The notes beneath the pieces were generated by a model. It was not told where the DNA came from. It saw nothing but the letters and a program-made list of their open reading frames with translations, and searched no databases. From Streptomyces triticagri (GTDB taxonomy: Bacteria > Actinomycetota > Actinomycetes > Streptomycetales > Streptomycetaceae): DNA of 64,000 bases. Below, one piece after another: positions 1 to 8,898 of the stretch (position 1 is its first letter; each line of letters begins with the position of its first letter). Made by a program: the position numbers and the translations under genes. The stretch is taken from contig NZ_QUAK01000016.1 of NCBI RefSeq assembly GCF_003429565.1, forward strand, positions 1-64,000, given 5' to 3'.

Positions 1-40
1 GTCATGGGCAAGTGACACCGCCGCCGAGCACCCCGTACAC

Positions 41-83
41 ACGCATCCGCGGCCTCCCGGCGAACGGGAGGCCGCGGATGCGT
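41..83. terminator. Strong intrinsic hairpin downstream of the permease
   Basis: A perfect 19-bp inverted repeat (41-59 with 65-83) flanks a 5-nt GCGAA loop, 11 bp beyond the permease stop codon. It is a GC-rich terminator without a T tract, as is common in Streptomyces, and could also serve a gene entering from the left. Positions 1-40 show nothing further. Confidence 0.75.
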
Positions 84-93
84 GCCGGGTGCC

Positions 94-1596
94 TCAGGAC
101 TTGTGCGGCGGTTCGTCCTCCGCCGGACCGCTCTCCGCGGGACTGCTCTCCACGGGACTGCTCTCCCCAGGGGCCGAACCGTCCGCCGCCGGGCCCCGGT
201 TGAGGGCCGAGTTCCGGTACGAGTACCCGAAGTAGATGACCAGGCCGATCGCGAACCACACGGCGAAGCGCGCCCAGGTCTGCCACTGCAGGAACGTGAT
301 CAACCAGAGCGAGAACACCACACCGATCGCCGGAACGAACGGCATGCCGGGGCACTTGAAGCCGCGCGGCAGCTCCGGCTGCCGGTACCGCAGGACGATC
401 ACCGCGACGCAGACCACCACGAAGGCCAGCAGAATCCCGATGTTCGTGAGCTCCGCGGCCTCGCCGATCGGCAGGAAGCCGGCGATCGTCGCGGACGCCA
501 CACCGACGATCCAGGTGACCCGGGTCGGCACATGCCGCTTCGGGTCCGTCTTCGCGAACCACCGGGGCAGCAGCCCGTCCCGGCTCATCGAGAACCACAC
601 CCGGGTCACACCCAGCATGAAGGTGAACATCACGGTGAGGATGCCGATGATCGCGCCGATCGCGATCACGTCCGCGAGCCCGCCGAGCCCCACCGACTTG
701 AAGGCCGTGGAGAACCCGCTCTCCGGGTCGACCTCCTTGTAGTTCTGCATGCCCGTCAGGACCAGGCAGGCCAAGACGTAGAGCACCATCGAGATGGCGA
801 GCGAGTACATGATCGCCTTGGGCATGTGCCGCTGGGCGTCCTTGGACTCCTCGGCCGCGGTGCTCATCGCGTCGTAGCCGAACACCGCGAAGAACACGGT
901 CGCGGCACCCGTGAAGGCGCCGCCGACCCCGTACGGGAAGAACGGATCGTAGTTCGCGGTCTCGATGTGGAAGACGCCGACCGCGATCACGACCAGGACC
1001 ACGAGCACCTTCAGCACCACGACGACCGTCTCGAAGCGGGCGGCGTTCTTGATGCCGAGCGTGAGCAGATAGGCGATCAGCAGGCAGAGCACCACCGCGA
1101 AGAGGTCGACGACATGACCGTCACCGGTGCCGGGTGCCCCGAGCATCCACGCGGGCAGGTCGGCTCCCATGGAGTCGACGAGGAAGCCGAAGTAGCCGGA
1201 GATGCCGATCGCCACCACCGCGACGATCGCCGTGTACTCGAGCAGCAGGTCCCAGCCGATGAACCAGCCGGCCAGCTCACCGAGCACCGCGTATCCATAG
1301 GTGTACGCCGAACCCGCCTTCGGGATCATCCCCGCGAACTCGGCGTACGAGAACGCGGCCGCCGCACTGGCCACACCCGCGATCAGGAACGAGAGCAGCA
1401 CCGCGGGACCGGCCGTGCCGCTGGCCACCGCGCCGGCCAGCGAGAAGATGCCGGCCCCGATGATGCCGCCGACACCGATGGCAGTGAGCTGCCACAGGCC
1501 GAGGGTCTTGGTGAGCTGGCCCTCCCCGCGCCCCTCCTGGATCTGCTCGATCGGTTTGCGGCGCAGTACGCCTTGCCCGGCAGGGATCTTGGCCAT
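94..1596 (-). CDS. APC-family amino acid permease
   Basis: This is a polytopic inner-membrane amino acid/cation symporter of about 500 residues with roughly 12 hydrophobic segments. The APC hallmark in the first helix reads GVGGIIGAGIFSLAG, followed by a Pro/Gly-rich second helix and the FSYAEFAGMIPKAGSAY signature. The overall pattern is closest to the cationic amino acid transporter (CAT/YfnA) branch, but substrate cannot be read from sequence. I chose the ATG at 1596 because GAGGTGAGG lies just upstream; a longer frame reaches 1638 but lacks a site. The cytoplasmic C-terminus is an unusual Ser/Pro/Glu-rich tail with repeated ESSP-like units. It appears monocistronic and ends in the hairpin at 41-83. 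Confidence 0.9.
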   Translation of the reverse strand: MAKIPAGQGVLRRKPIEQIQEGRGEGQLTKTLGLWQLTAIGVGGIIGAGIFSLAGAVASGTAGPAVLLSFLIAGVASAAAAFSYAEFAGMIPKAGSAYTYGYAVLGELAGWFIGWDLLLEYTAIVAVVAIGISGYFGFLVDSMGADLPAWMLGAPGTGDGHVVDLFAVVLCLLIAYLLTLGIKNAARFETVVVVLKVLVVLVVIAVGVFHIETANYDPFFPYGVGGAFTGAATVFFAVFGYDAMSTAAEESKDAQRHMPKAIMYSLAISMVLYVLACLVLTGMQNYKEVDPESGFSTAFKSVGLGGLADVIAIGAIIGILTVMFTFMLGVTRVWFSMSRDGLLPRWFAKTDPKRHVPTRVTWIVGVASATIAGFLPIGEAAELTNIGILLAFVVVCVAVIVLRYRQPELPRGFKCPGMPFVPAIGVVFSLWLITFLQWQTWARFAVWFAIGLVIYFGYSYRNSALNRGPAADGSAPGESSPVESSPAESGPAEDEPPHKS

Positions 1597-1705
1597 CTGC
1601 CTCACCTCGATTGATCGTGGACCCTGACGGCCGATCATGATGGACCCGAGAGGGCCGGTGACGGAAGAAGGCGCACCAAAGCCGATGTGCCGGTGCGTAC
1701 GCGGG

Positions 1706-2182
1706 CTACGGCACCACGGTGACGGGCCAGCGGCCCGCCTTGACCAGGCGTACCGCCACCGAGCCGATGAGACGGTGCCCGGCCTGCTCGGACGCCCCGA
1801 CCACCACCGCGTCCGCGGTCAGCTCCTCGGCCGCGCTCACCAGGCCGCTGTACGGATCGCCGCGCAGCGTGTGGAACTGCCAGCGCACCTCGAAGATGCC
1901 CTTGACCCGCTCCGCACTCGCCCGGATCTCCTCGATCAGCCCCTCGGCCACCTCGTCGGTGGTGTCGGCCACGGGCACGCCGAGCGCGGCACCGGCGGCG
2001 AGCACCGGCTGGACGTACACCATCGCGAGGAGGGCGCCCTGCCGCCGGGCCAGACCGGCCGCGTACGCCGCGGCGCGCAGCGACGAGTCCGATCCGTCGA
2101 CGCCGACGACGATCACCTTGGGGCCGTCGGTGCCCCGCTCGAACTGGTGGGGCCGCTGCTCCGAGGGGCGCTGTTCCGTCAC
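1706..2182 (-). CDS. Universal stress protein (UspA family)
   Basis: A single Usp domain of 158 residues, predicted cytoplasmic. The first beta strand reads KVIVVGVDGSDSS, with the conserved Asp after the strand. Near the C-terminus VVVGASEQAG and IGSVAVRLVKAGRWPVTVVP correspond to the nucleotide-binding region. The usual G-2x-G-9x-G(S/T) spacing is only partly kept, so ATP binding is uncertain. It lies next to the permease on the same strand and is divergent from lysX across about 120 bp. Such proteins are linked to stress survival, but the role here is inferred only from family. Confidence 0.88.
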   Translation of the reverse strand: MTEQRPSEQRPHQFERGTDGPKVIVVGVDGSDSSLRAAAYAAGLARRQGALLAMVYVQPVLAAGAALGVPVADTTDEVAEGLIEEIRASAERVKGIFEVRWQFHTLRGDPYSGLVSAAEELTADAVVVGASEQAGHRLIGSVAVRLVKAGRWPVTVVP

Positions 2183-2302
2183 ACGGGTGAGGCTAGTCCA
2201 CGCGCGGGTCGCACGGCAGTGCGCCCCTGAGGGCCCGGCGGGCGTGCGGCGCCGATGTGGCTCGACGAGCGAGAAGCCGGCGCCCTTCCTAGAGTCGAGC
2301 GC

Positions 2303-5300
2303 ATGACTGCCGATGTACGCAGCACCGAGTCCGCCGGGGCCCGGGGAGCGGAGCGGGGCGCGATACGCACCTCACGCCGCGACCGGTTCCTGCACCAGGT
2401 GCCCGACGGGTTCGCGACGTTCTTCGGCCTGCTCGCGGCGTACTGCGCGATCATCGCGATCATTCCGCCGCTGAGGCGCGGGGTCCGGCCGTTCACCCGA
2501 CTCCTGGACGCGGTCACGGTCCCGGTCAGTGCGAACCTCGCGTACGCGGTGTTCCTGGTCCTCCTCGCCACGGCCTGCGCCTCCCGCAAACGGATCGCCT
2601 GGCACCTGGTCGTCTGGTACCTGGGACTGCTGATCGCCGCGGACCTGCTGTGGATCGGAGCCGGGCAGTGGACCGAGGCGATCGCCTCCCTCGCCGTCTG
2701 TCTGGTCGCACTCGTCCTGCTGATCCTGGCCCACGGCGAGTTCTACGCGGACGCCAGGCGCGGCGCCGTGCGGCGCGCACTCGGCGTCCTGCTCGCCGGA
2801 CTCGCCCTTGCGACCCTGGTCGGCTGGGGTCTGGTCGCGCTCTTCCCCGGCACTCTGGTGCACGGCCAGCGGCTGCTGTGGGCCCTCTCGCGGGTGTGCG
2901 GCGGGCTTGTGCCGATGGGCAGGTTCGACGGGGCGCCGCCGCGGCCGCTGTTCTTCTTCCTCGGGCTGTTCGGGGCGCTCGCCCTGCTCGCCGCCGTGGT
3001 GACGCTGTTCCGTTCGCAGCGGATGGAGGCCGCGCTGCACGGCGACGAGGAGCCCAGGATCCGCGCGCTGCTCGGTGCCTACGGATCGCAGGACTCCCTC
3101 GGCTACTTCGCCACCCGGCGCGACAAGGCCGTGGTCTTCGCCCCGAACGGCCGGGCCGCCGTCACCTACCGCGTCGAGGCGGGCGTCTGTCTGGCCAGCG
3201 GCGACCCGGTGGGCGAACCGGCTTCCTGGGACCAGGCGATCACCGCCTGGCGCGATGCCGCCCAGCGCTACGCCTGGGCCCCGGCCGTGATGGGCGCCTC
3301 CGAACAGGGCGCCAAGGCCTACGCCCGCGCCGGACTCGGCGCCCTGCAGCTCGGCGACGAGGCCGTCCTGCACGTCGCCGGCTTCGACCTGGACGGCCGC
3401 GACATGCGGGTCACCCGCCAGGCGGTGAACCGGGTCGCACGTACCGGCGCCACCTGCCGGATCCGGCGGCACTCGGCGCTGACCGACGCGGAGATGGAAG
3501 AGATCATCGACAAGGCCGACGCCTGGCGGGACACCGAGACCGAGCGCGGCTTCTCGATGGCGCTCGACCGGCTCGGCGACCCCCAGGACGGCGACTGCCT
3601 GCTCGTCGAATGCCTCGGCGCCGACGGCCGGCTGCTGGCCCTGCTGTCCTTCGTGCCCTGGGGCACGGACGGCGTCTCGCTCGACCTGATGCGCCGCGAC
3701 CGGGGCGCACCCAACGGCGTGATGGAGTTCATGGTCGCCCAACTCTGCGCCGGCGCAGGGAAACTGGGGGTCCGTCACATCTCCCTGAACTTCGCGGTGT
3801 TCCGCGCGGTCTTCGAGGAGGGCGGCCGGATCGGTGCAGGGCCGATCCTGCGGCTCTGGCGCCGGATGCTGCTCTTCTTCTCCAAGTGGTGGCAGCTGGA
3901 GGCCCTCTACCGCTCCAACGCCAAGTACCAGCCCGTCTGGTTCCCCCGGTTCATCTGCTACGGCGACGCCGGCTCGCTCGCCCGGATCAGCCTGGCCTCC
4001 GCGATCGCCGAGGGATTCGTCTCCGTACCCAGCATGCGCAAGCTCTGGGGCCGCGGACACACCGCCCGCTTCACCGGACCGCAGCCCGCCACCACCGAGG
4101 GCCTGCCGCCGATCGACGCCCTCGGCATCGGCGGCCCGGACACCACCGCCGACCCGATGGCCGGACTCCCCGAACAGGTCCGCGTACGGCACCGCAAGTT
4201 GGAGCGGCTGCGCGAGCGCGGCATCGACCCGTACCCGTCGGGCATCGCCGAGCGCACCCGCACTCTGGCCGAGATCCGCAGCGAGTACGGCGCGCTGCCC
4301 GCCGGCAGCCGCACCGGGCAGCAGGCCACCGTGGCCGGCCGCGTGATGATCGTGCGCGACTTCGGCGGCATCGCCTTCGCAGTGCTCCGCGACTGGTCCG
4401 GTGACCTCCAACTGGCCCTGACCCGGGACGGTTCGGGACCCGATGTGCTCGACGGCTTCACCGCCGACACCGACATCGGCGACCAGATCACCGCCACCGG
4501 CGAGATCGGCACCACCGAACGCGGCGAGCTCTCCCTCTTCGTCACCGACTGGCAGCTCACCGCCAAATGCCTGCGCCCCCTGCCCGACAAACGCCGCGGA
4601 CTCACCGACCCCGAGGCCAAGGTGCGCCGCCGCTACGTCGACCTGATCGCGGCGCCCGCATCCCGGGACACCGTCCGCGCCCGCTCCCGCGCCGTACAGG
4701 CGCTGCGCCAGGGCCTCCTCGAGCGGGACTACCTCGAGGTCGAGACGCCGATGCTGCAGCAGATCCACGGCGGCGCCAACGCCCGCCCGTTCACCACCCA
4801 CATCAACGCCTACGACCTCGACCTCTATCTGCGCATCGCCCCCGAGCTGTACCTCAAACGGCTCTGCGTGGGCGGCCTGGAGAAGGTCTTCGAGCTCGGC
4901 CGCACCTTCCGCAACGAGGGCGTCTCGTACAAGCACAACCCCGAGTTCACCATGCTGGAGGCCTACCAGGCCTTCGCCGACTACGACGTGATGCTCGACC
5001 TGACCCGCGAGCTCATCCAGTCCGCCGCCGTCGCCGCCTTCGGCCGCCAGATCGCCCACCGGCCGGACGCCGACGGGCGCCTGGTGGAGCACGACATCTC
5101 CGGCGACTGGCCGGTGAAGACGGTGTACGGCGCGATCTCGGAGGCGCTCGGCGAGGAGATCGACCCCGGCACCCGCCTGCCCGGCCTTCGCCGGCTGTGC
5201 GACCGGGCCGGCGTCCCGTACACACCGGACGACGGACACGGCGACGTGATCCTGGAGATGTACGAGCGCCTCGTCGAGGAGAAGACCACCTCGCCCGTCT

Positions 5301-5647
5301 TCTACAAGGACTTCCCGACCTCCGTCTCCCCGCTCACCCGCCAGCACCGCACCGACCCACGCCTCGCCGAGCGCTGGGACCTGGTCGCCTTCGGTACCGA
5401 ACTCGGCACCGCCTACACCGAGTTGACCGATCCAGTCGAGCAGCGCCGCAGACTGACCGACCAGTCGCTGCTGGCCGCCGGCGGCGACCCCGAAGCCATG
5501 GAACTGGACGAGGACTTCCTCGACGCCCTCGAATACGCCATGCCGCCCACCGGCGGGCTCGGCGTCGGCGTCGACCGCCTCGTCATGTTCCTCACCGGCC
5601 TCACCATCCGCGAGACCCTGCCGTTCCCGCTGGTGCGCCGCCGCTGA
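2303..5647 (+). CDS. lysX: Bifunctional lysylphosphatidylglycerol synthetase/lysyl-tRNA synthetase
   Basis: A fusion of about 1,114 residues. The N-terminal ~240 residues are a multi-span membrane region. Next comes a DUF2156 aminoacyl-PG transferase domain (about 255-590), then an OB-fold anticodon-binding domain, and a class II LysRS core. The core shows motif 2 (ELGRTFRNEGVSYKHNPEFT) and motif 3 (GLGVGVDRLVMFLTG). In mycobacteria LysX charges tRNA-Lys and transfers lysine to phosphatidylglycerol, reducing surface charge and sensitivity to cationic peptides; the same is inferred here. I prefer the ATG at 2303 over an earlier in-frame codon at 2255 because the promoter-like CCTAGAGT lies between them. 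No other lysS is visible in the window. Confidence 0.93.
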   Translation: MTADVRSTESAGARGAERGAIRTSRRDRFLHQVPDGFATFFGLLAAYCAIIAIIPPLRRGVRPFTRLLDAVTVPVSANLAYAVFLVLLATACASRKRIAWHLVVWYLGLLIAADLLWIGAGQWTEAIASLAVCLVALVLLILAHGEFYADARRGAVRRALGVLLAGLALATLVGWGLVALFPGTLVHGQRLLWALSRVCGGLVPMGRFDGAPPRPLFFFLGLFGALALLAAVVTLFRSQRMEAALHGDEEPRIRALLGAYGSQDSLGYFATRRDKAVVFAPNGRAAVTYRVEAGVCLASGDPVGEPASWDQAITAWRDAAQRYAWAPAVMGASEQGAKAYARAGLGALQLGDEAVLHVAGFDLDGRDMRVTRQAVNRVARTGATCRIRRHSALTDAEMEEIIDKADAWRDTETERGFSMALDRLGDPQDGDCLLVECLGADGRLLALLSFVPWGTDGVSLDLMRRDRGAPNGVMEFMVAQLCAGAGKLGVRHISLNFAVFRAVFEEGGRIGAGPILRLWRRMLLFFSKWWQLEALYRSNAKYQPVWFPRFICYGDAGSLARISLASAIAEGFVSVPSMRKLWGRGHTARFTGPQPATTEGLPPIDALGIGGPDTTADPMAGLPEQVRVRHRKLERLRERGIDPYPSGIAERTRTLAEIRSEYGALPAGSRTGQQATVAGRVMIVRDFGGIAFAVLRDWSGDLQLALTRDGSGPDVLDGFTADTDIGDQITATGEIGTTERGELSLFVTDWQLTAKCLRPLPDKRRGLTDPEAKVRRRYVDLIAAPASRDTVRARSRAVQALRQGLLERDYLEVETPMLQQIHGGANARPFTTHINAYDLDLYLRIAPELYLKRLCVGGLEKVFELGRTFRNEGVSYKHNPEFTMLEAYQAFADYDVMLDLTRELIQSAAVAAFGRQIAHRPDADGRLVEHDISGDWPVKTVYGAISEALGEEIDPGTRLPGLRRLCDRAGVPYTPDDGHGDVILEMYERLVEEKTTSPVFYKDFPTSVSPLTRQHRTDPRLAERWDLVAFGTELGTAYTELTDPVEQRRRLTDQSLLAAGGDPEAMELDEDFLDALEYAMPPTGGLGVGVDRLVMFLTGLTIRETLPFPLVRRR

Positions 5648-5783
5648 TCGCGGCCCGCACGCCCGGCGTCGCCCTACTCCCGAACCGCCCCGCGCGCACC
5701 CCGGGACGGTCCCATCAGGTGCTTTCGACCGCGGGGCCGTGTTGATGGACGGCACCGGGGAAGGGCCGTGCGAGGCATTAGTC

Positions 5784-6626
5784 ATGAAAAACGACGAATG
5801 GCTCCAGGGGCGCAGAACCCTGCTCCGCGGCGGCGTCGCTCTCGTCGGTCTCGCCGCCACCGCCGGCTGCTGGAGCGCGGACCGCGCGGGCGGCCCGGCG
5901 AAACCCGCACCGGCCGGCGGAGCGGCCGGAGCCCGGGCGAAGCAACTGCCCAAGGCCTCCGCGTACCGGCTCGCGCCGATGACCGGATCCGGCCCGCAGC
6001 GAGCGGCCCCGGCCCGACCACCCGTACGCAAGGCACCCATCCTGCAGATGAGCACCGCCACCCGCAGCATGGTGCTGACCTTCGACGACGGACCCGATCC
6101 CCGCTACACACCGGACATCCTCGCCACCCTGCGCAGCCACGACGTGAAGGCCATGTTCTTCGTCTGCGGCGAGATGGCGGAGGAGAGCCCCGACCTGCTG
6201 CGGCGGATGATCGACGAGGGGCACACCATCGGCAACCACACCTGGTCGCACCCCGAACTGCCCCGTATGGACCGGAAGAAGATCCGCGACGAGATCGAGC
6301 GCACCTGCGACGCCGTCCAGAAGGCCGTAGGCGAGACACCGCGCTGGTTCCGCGCCCCCTACGGAGCCTGGAACCGCGACGTCTTCGAACTCGGCTCGGA
6401 GTACGGCATGGAGCCGCTGGCCTGGACCGTGGACACCCTGGACTGGCAGGAGCCGGGCACCGGGTCCATCATCCGCCGCGTGCTCGACGGGGCGGCCCCC
6501 GGCGTCGTGGTGCTCTCGCACGACGCGGGCGGCAACCGCTCCCAGAGCGTCGCCGCCCTGCGCCGCTATCTGCCCGAACTGCTGTCGTCCGGCTACCGGT
6601 TGGGCGTACCCACCCGGGCCGTCTGA
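5784..6626 (+). CDS. Polysaccharide deacetylase (NodB/CE4) lipoprotein
   Basis: A secreted CE4 deacetylase of 280 residues. The N-terminus has RR followed by a hydrophobic stretch and the lipobox TAGC, so it is probably a lipoprotein, perhaps Tat-exported. The NodB domain carries motif 1 TFDDGPDP (catalytic Asp and metal Asp), motif 2 HTWSHP (metal His pair) and motif 3 RAPYG. The later WTVDTLDW and VVLSHD segments match motifs 4 and 5. It would remove N-acetyl groups from cell-wall or extracellular glycans; the substrate is unknown. The start at 5784 follows a GAGG site; an upstream in-frame ATG at 5745 is less well placed. Confidence 0.9.
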   Translation: MKNDEWLQGRRTLLRGGVALVGLAATAGCWSADRAGGPAKPAPAGGAAGARAKQLPKASAYRLAPMTGSGPQRAAPARPPVRKAPILQMSTATRSMVLTFDDGPDPRYTPDILATLRSHDVKAMFFVCGEMAEESPDLLRRMIDEGHTIGNHTWSHPELPRMDRKKIRDEIERTCDAVQKAVGETPRWFRAPYGAWNRDVFELGSEYGMEPLAWTVDTLDWQEPGTGSIIRRVLDGAAPGVVVLSHDAGGNRSQSVAALRRYLPELLSSGYRLGVPTRAV

Positions 6627-6683
6627 GCGCCGCCCGGGGCGCACGCGTCACGCCTCGGCGCAGCGCGTACCGTGAACCCCCCC

Positions 6684-6719
6684 CGCCCGCATGGTCAGTT
6701 GGAGCTGACCATGCGGGCG
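6684..6719. terminator. Hairpin spanning the sortase stop codon
   Basis: A perfect 15-bp stem (6684-6698 with 6705-6719) has a 6-nt loop. The sortase stop codon at 6695-6697 lies inside the stem, so the last codons are part of the terminator. A run of eight C on the plus strand (6677-6684) follows in the direction of sortase transcription. Confidence 0.6.
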
Positions 6720-7360
6720 AAGACGACGACATTCCCGTCGTACCCATTGCTCTTGGAGAATCCGCCGCCACAGGTGATGACGCGGAGTTCCGGCTTTCCG
6801 GACGATCCGTAGACCTTTTCTCCGGGGAAGTTGTTCTTGTCGAAGACCTCGACCCCGTACACCTCGAAAACGGCGGTCTTTCCGTCCCCGCGCTCCACCT
6901 CGATGCGGTTTCCCTTCTCGACGGATCCGAGGCCGTAGAAGACGGCGGGCCCGGAATTGTTGTCGACATGGCCGACGACCACCGAGGTGCCCTTCTCGCC
7001 CGGCGAGACCGCACCGGTGAACCAGCCGGCCAGATTGGCCTGCTCCGGCGGCGGTGCGTCGACGAATCCCTCGGCGTCCAGACCAACCGGCTGGACCGGT
7101 GCGTCGACCTGGATCGCCGGGATCCGCACCCGCTCGGCCAGCGAGAAGCCGAGCGGCTTCACATCGACCGCGGCGGGTGCCCGGCCGGTGGTCCTGGTGT
7201 CCGCCGCGGCGGCCGAGGCCGGCTGCGGCGGGCCGACGGCGAACTCCCCGGAGCCGTTCCGGATGAGTGCGAGGCCGGTCAGCAGAACAAGCGCTATGAC
7301 CCCCCAAGGGGCGCGCCTCTTCCGCGGTTCCTCCTCTTCGGCGGGCTGGAACGATGGCAT
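6695..7360 (-). CDS. Class F sortase
   Basis: A membrane-anchored transpeptidase of 221 residues. It has an acidic/basic N-terminal tail (EEEEPRKRR), one signal-anchor helix (about 20-36), a low-complexity linker, and a sortase beta barrel. The catalytic His is in VVVGHVDNNSG and the catalytic Cys in VITCGGGF, the class F pattern. I cannot confidently place the catalytic Arg: the usual final-strand region reads NGYDGNVVVFA. The ATG at 7360 follows GAGAGGGGAAG. Two neighbouring secreted proteins end in a single helix and a basic tail but lack LPXTG, and they are the obvious candidate substrates. Confidence 0.88.
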   Translation of the reverse strand: MPSFQPAEEEEPRKRRAPWGVIALVLLTGLALIRNGSGEFAVGPPQPASAAAADTRTTGRAPAAVDVKPLGFSLAERVRIPAIQVDAPVQPVGLDAEGFVDAPPPEQANLAGWFTGAVSPGEKGTSVVVGHVDNNSGPAVFYGLGSVEKGNRIEVERGDGKTAVFEVYGVEVFDKNNFPGEKVYGSSGKPELRVITCGGGFSKSNGYDGNVVVFARMVSSN

Positions 7361-7693
7361 GCGCTCTTCCCCTCTCAACGCGGAGCTCCGCCGCGTCCGT
7401 TGTGCATGGAAGAAAGCTAAGTGCCCGCCGTCCGGCCTGCGACGGGGCGAGGGCGAAACGGGTGGCGGCCATCCGTGCCGTGCGCCATCCGAGTTGCAGC
7501 GCCCGGCCAGTTTCTGACGGTCCGTGACCTGCGCCTATTCGGCAATAGCGGGAACGCCGTCGGCGTGTCGCCTCAACCGTACGGCCGATTCCCGAAATGC
7601 GGGTTGTCGCAGGCCGCCCGAGGGTCTTAGCGGGAGGCGCTCTCGCCAACTGACCGGGGAACGTTCCCCGGGGCGCCTGCCGCGGAGGTCCTC
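7361..7693. promoter_or_regulatory. Divergent promoter region between sortase and secreted protein
   Basis: No gene is supported in these 333 bp. On the minus strand a TTAGCT-like -10 near 7412 could drive the sortase. On the plus side an 18-bp perfect palindrome at 7654-7671 (CCGGGGAACGTTCCCCGG) lies 22 bp before the next start, a position suited to an operator. Between them I see nothing else. Confidence 0.4.
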
Positions 7694-8179
7694 ATGCGTG
7701 CAACTCGTACCCTGGCGGTCACAGCTGTCGCCGGTGCGTTCATCGGACTCGCCGCGCCCGCGGCGAGTGCCTGGGACGGGAGTACCATCTCCGTCTCTCC
7801 GAGCACCGTCGCGCGGGGCGGCACCGCCTCGGTGACGGTCAACGCCCATGAATGCGCGAACGGCAGCGGGAAGGTGTCGTCCGACGCGTTCCCCACCACC
7901 CACCTCAGGCCCAAGGGCGGCGGTGGCGTCGCCAATGTGACGATCCATCACAACGCCACCCCCGGCGTGCACAGCGTCACCGCCACCTGCGGCGGCCAGA
8001 GCGTCACCCGCGACGCCGCGCTCACCGTGATCCACGGCGGTGTCCGCGGTGGTCTGGGCGGCAGCAGCAGCACCGGCGCCACCGCCACGGACATCGCGAT
8101 CGGCGGCGGTCTGGTCACCGCGGCGCTGGTCGGCGGCGGCGTCTTCTGGATGCGCCGCCGGGGCGAGTCCAAGGCCTGA
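7694..8179 (+). CDS. Secreted protein with C-terminal membrane anchor, putative sortase-associated
   Basis: A protein of 161 residues with a clear Sec signal peptide cleaved after ASA (about residue 26). A beta-rich domain follows (about 30-115, two Cys that could pair). Then comes a Gly-rich linker (VRGGLGGSSSTG), one hydrophobic helix (about 135-152) and a short RRR tail. This is the layout of a cell-wall sorting signal but no LPXTG or LAXTG is present. The C-terminal half matches the protein encoded at 8281-8898, so the two are paralogs flanking a shared terminator. GGAGG lies 5 nt before the ATG. Function unknown; surface display or anchoring by the adjacent sortase is inference. Confidence 0.75.
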   Translation: MRATRTLAVTAVAGAFIGLAAPAASAWDGSTISVSPSTVARGGTASVTVNAHECANGSGKVSSDAFPTTHLRPKGGGGVANVTIHHNATPGVHSVTATCGGQSVTRDAALTVIHGGVRGGLGGSSSTGATATDIAIGGGLVTAALVGGGVFWMRRRGESKA

Positions 8180-8187
8180 TACGACGA

Positions 8188-8275
8188 AGGTCCGGACGGC
8201 GCCGCCGTCCGGACCTCTTCGCCCTCTCACATACGTCGCCCCGGGATCGGCACGGATCCCGGGGCGACGTATGTG
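8188..8275. terminator. Two back-to-back hairpins between convergent genes
   Basis: The first stem (8189-8200 with 8204-8215, 12 bp, 3-nt loop) sits just after the plus-strand gene. The second (8228-8248 with 8255-8275) is a perfect 21-bp stem with a 6-nt loop, adjoining the stop of the minus-strand gene. Together they form a bidirectional terminator. Confidence 0.75.
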
Positions 8276-8280
8276 CGGGC

Positions 8281-8898
8281 TCAGGGCGTGTCCTGGGCGC
8301 CGTCCTCGTCGGGGCGCCTGCGCGCCCAGTAGTAGGCGGAGCCGAGGGCACCGGCGATGAGGGCACCGCCGAGGGCGATCTCCCCGACGTCCAGATCCGA
8401 GAAGCTGCCGCCGATACCGCCGTTGACGCCCTTGTTGTGCGGGGGAGTGGTGGGATTGCCGCCGCCGCCCGCGATGGTGAGATCCGTGGTGCCCTTCTCG
8501 CCGTTGCAGTCGAAGGTCACCTTGTACATCGCGCCGGGCTTGGCGTCCCAGTCGACCTTCGCGGTCGCGGGCTTGCCCTTGTGCAGCGTCACCGTGTCGA
8601 AGACGCCGGAGCTCACCTTGACCGCCGAGTCGCACCCGTCGGACTTCAGCGTGACCTCACCGCCGGCCGCGACGGTCGACGGAGTGACGCTGAAGCCGAA
8701 CGAGGTGATGTTGCTGCTCGTCCCCGGGTCGTCCCCGGGCTTGAATCCCTGGTCGGGCTTCAGCCCTTGGTCGGGCTTGAGGCCCTGCTCGTCGCCGGGC
8801 TTGCCGCCCGGCTCGTCACCGGCCACCGCGGCCGGCGCTGCCAGCGCGAGTGCGCCGGCCGAGAGCAGGCCGACCGCCGCCGCAGCTATCGCGCGCAT
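8281..8898 (-). CDS. Secreted repeat-linker protein with C-terminal anchor, paralog of 7694-8179
   Basis: A protein of 205 residues. A signal peptide ends near AVA (about 26). A linker contains three imperfect copies of the unit (G/Q)(L/F)KPDQ. A beta-rich domain (about 60-150) has two Cys, then NGGIGGSFSDLD, one hydrophobic helix and the basic/acidic tail RRRPDEDG. The GG-x-GG linker plus helix plus RRR matches the paralog at 7694-8179. The ATG at 8898 has GGAGG at good spacing; the much longer open frame upstream is spurious. No LPXTG. A role at the cell wall with the neighbouring sortase is inferred. Confidence 0.75.
   Translation of the reverse strand: MRAIAAAAVGLLSAGALALAAPAAVAGDEPGGKPGDEQGLKPDQGLKPDQGFKPGDDPGTSSNITSFGFSVTPSTVAAGGEVTLKSDGCDSAVKVSSGVFDTVTLHKGKPATAKVDWDAKPGAMYKVTFDCNGEKGTTDLTIAGGGGNPTTPPHNKGVNGGIGGSFSDLDVGEIALGGALIAGALGSAYYWARRRPDEDGAQDTP

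Noticed and set aside
2372..6070. 1,232-residue minus-strand frame opposite lysX
   Set aside because: It lies antisense to two clear genes with conserved motifs and has no recognisable domain; high G+C keeps the frame open.
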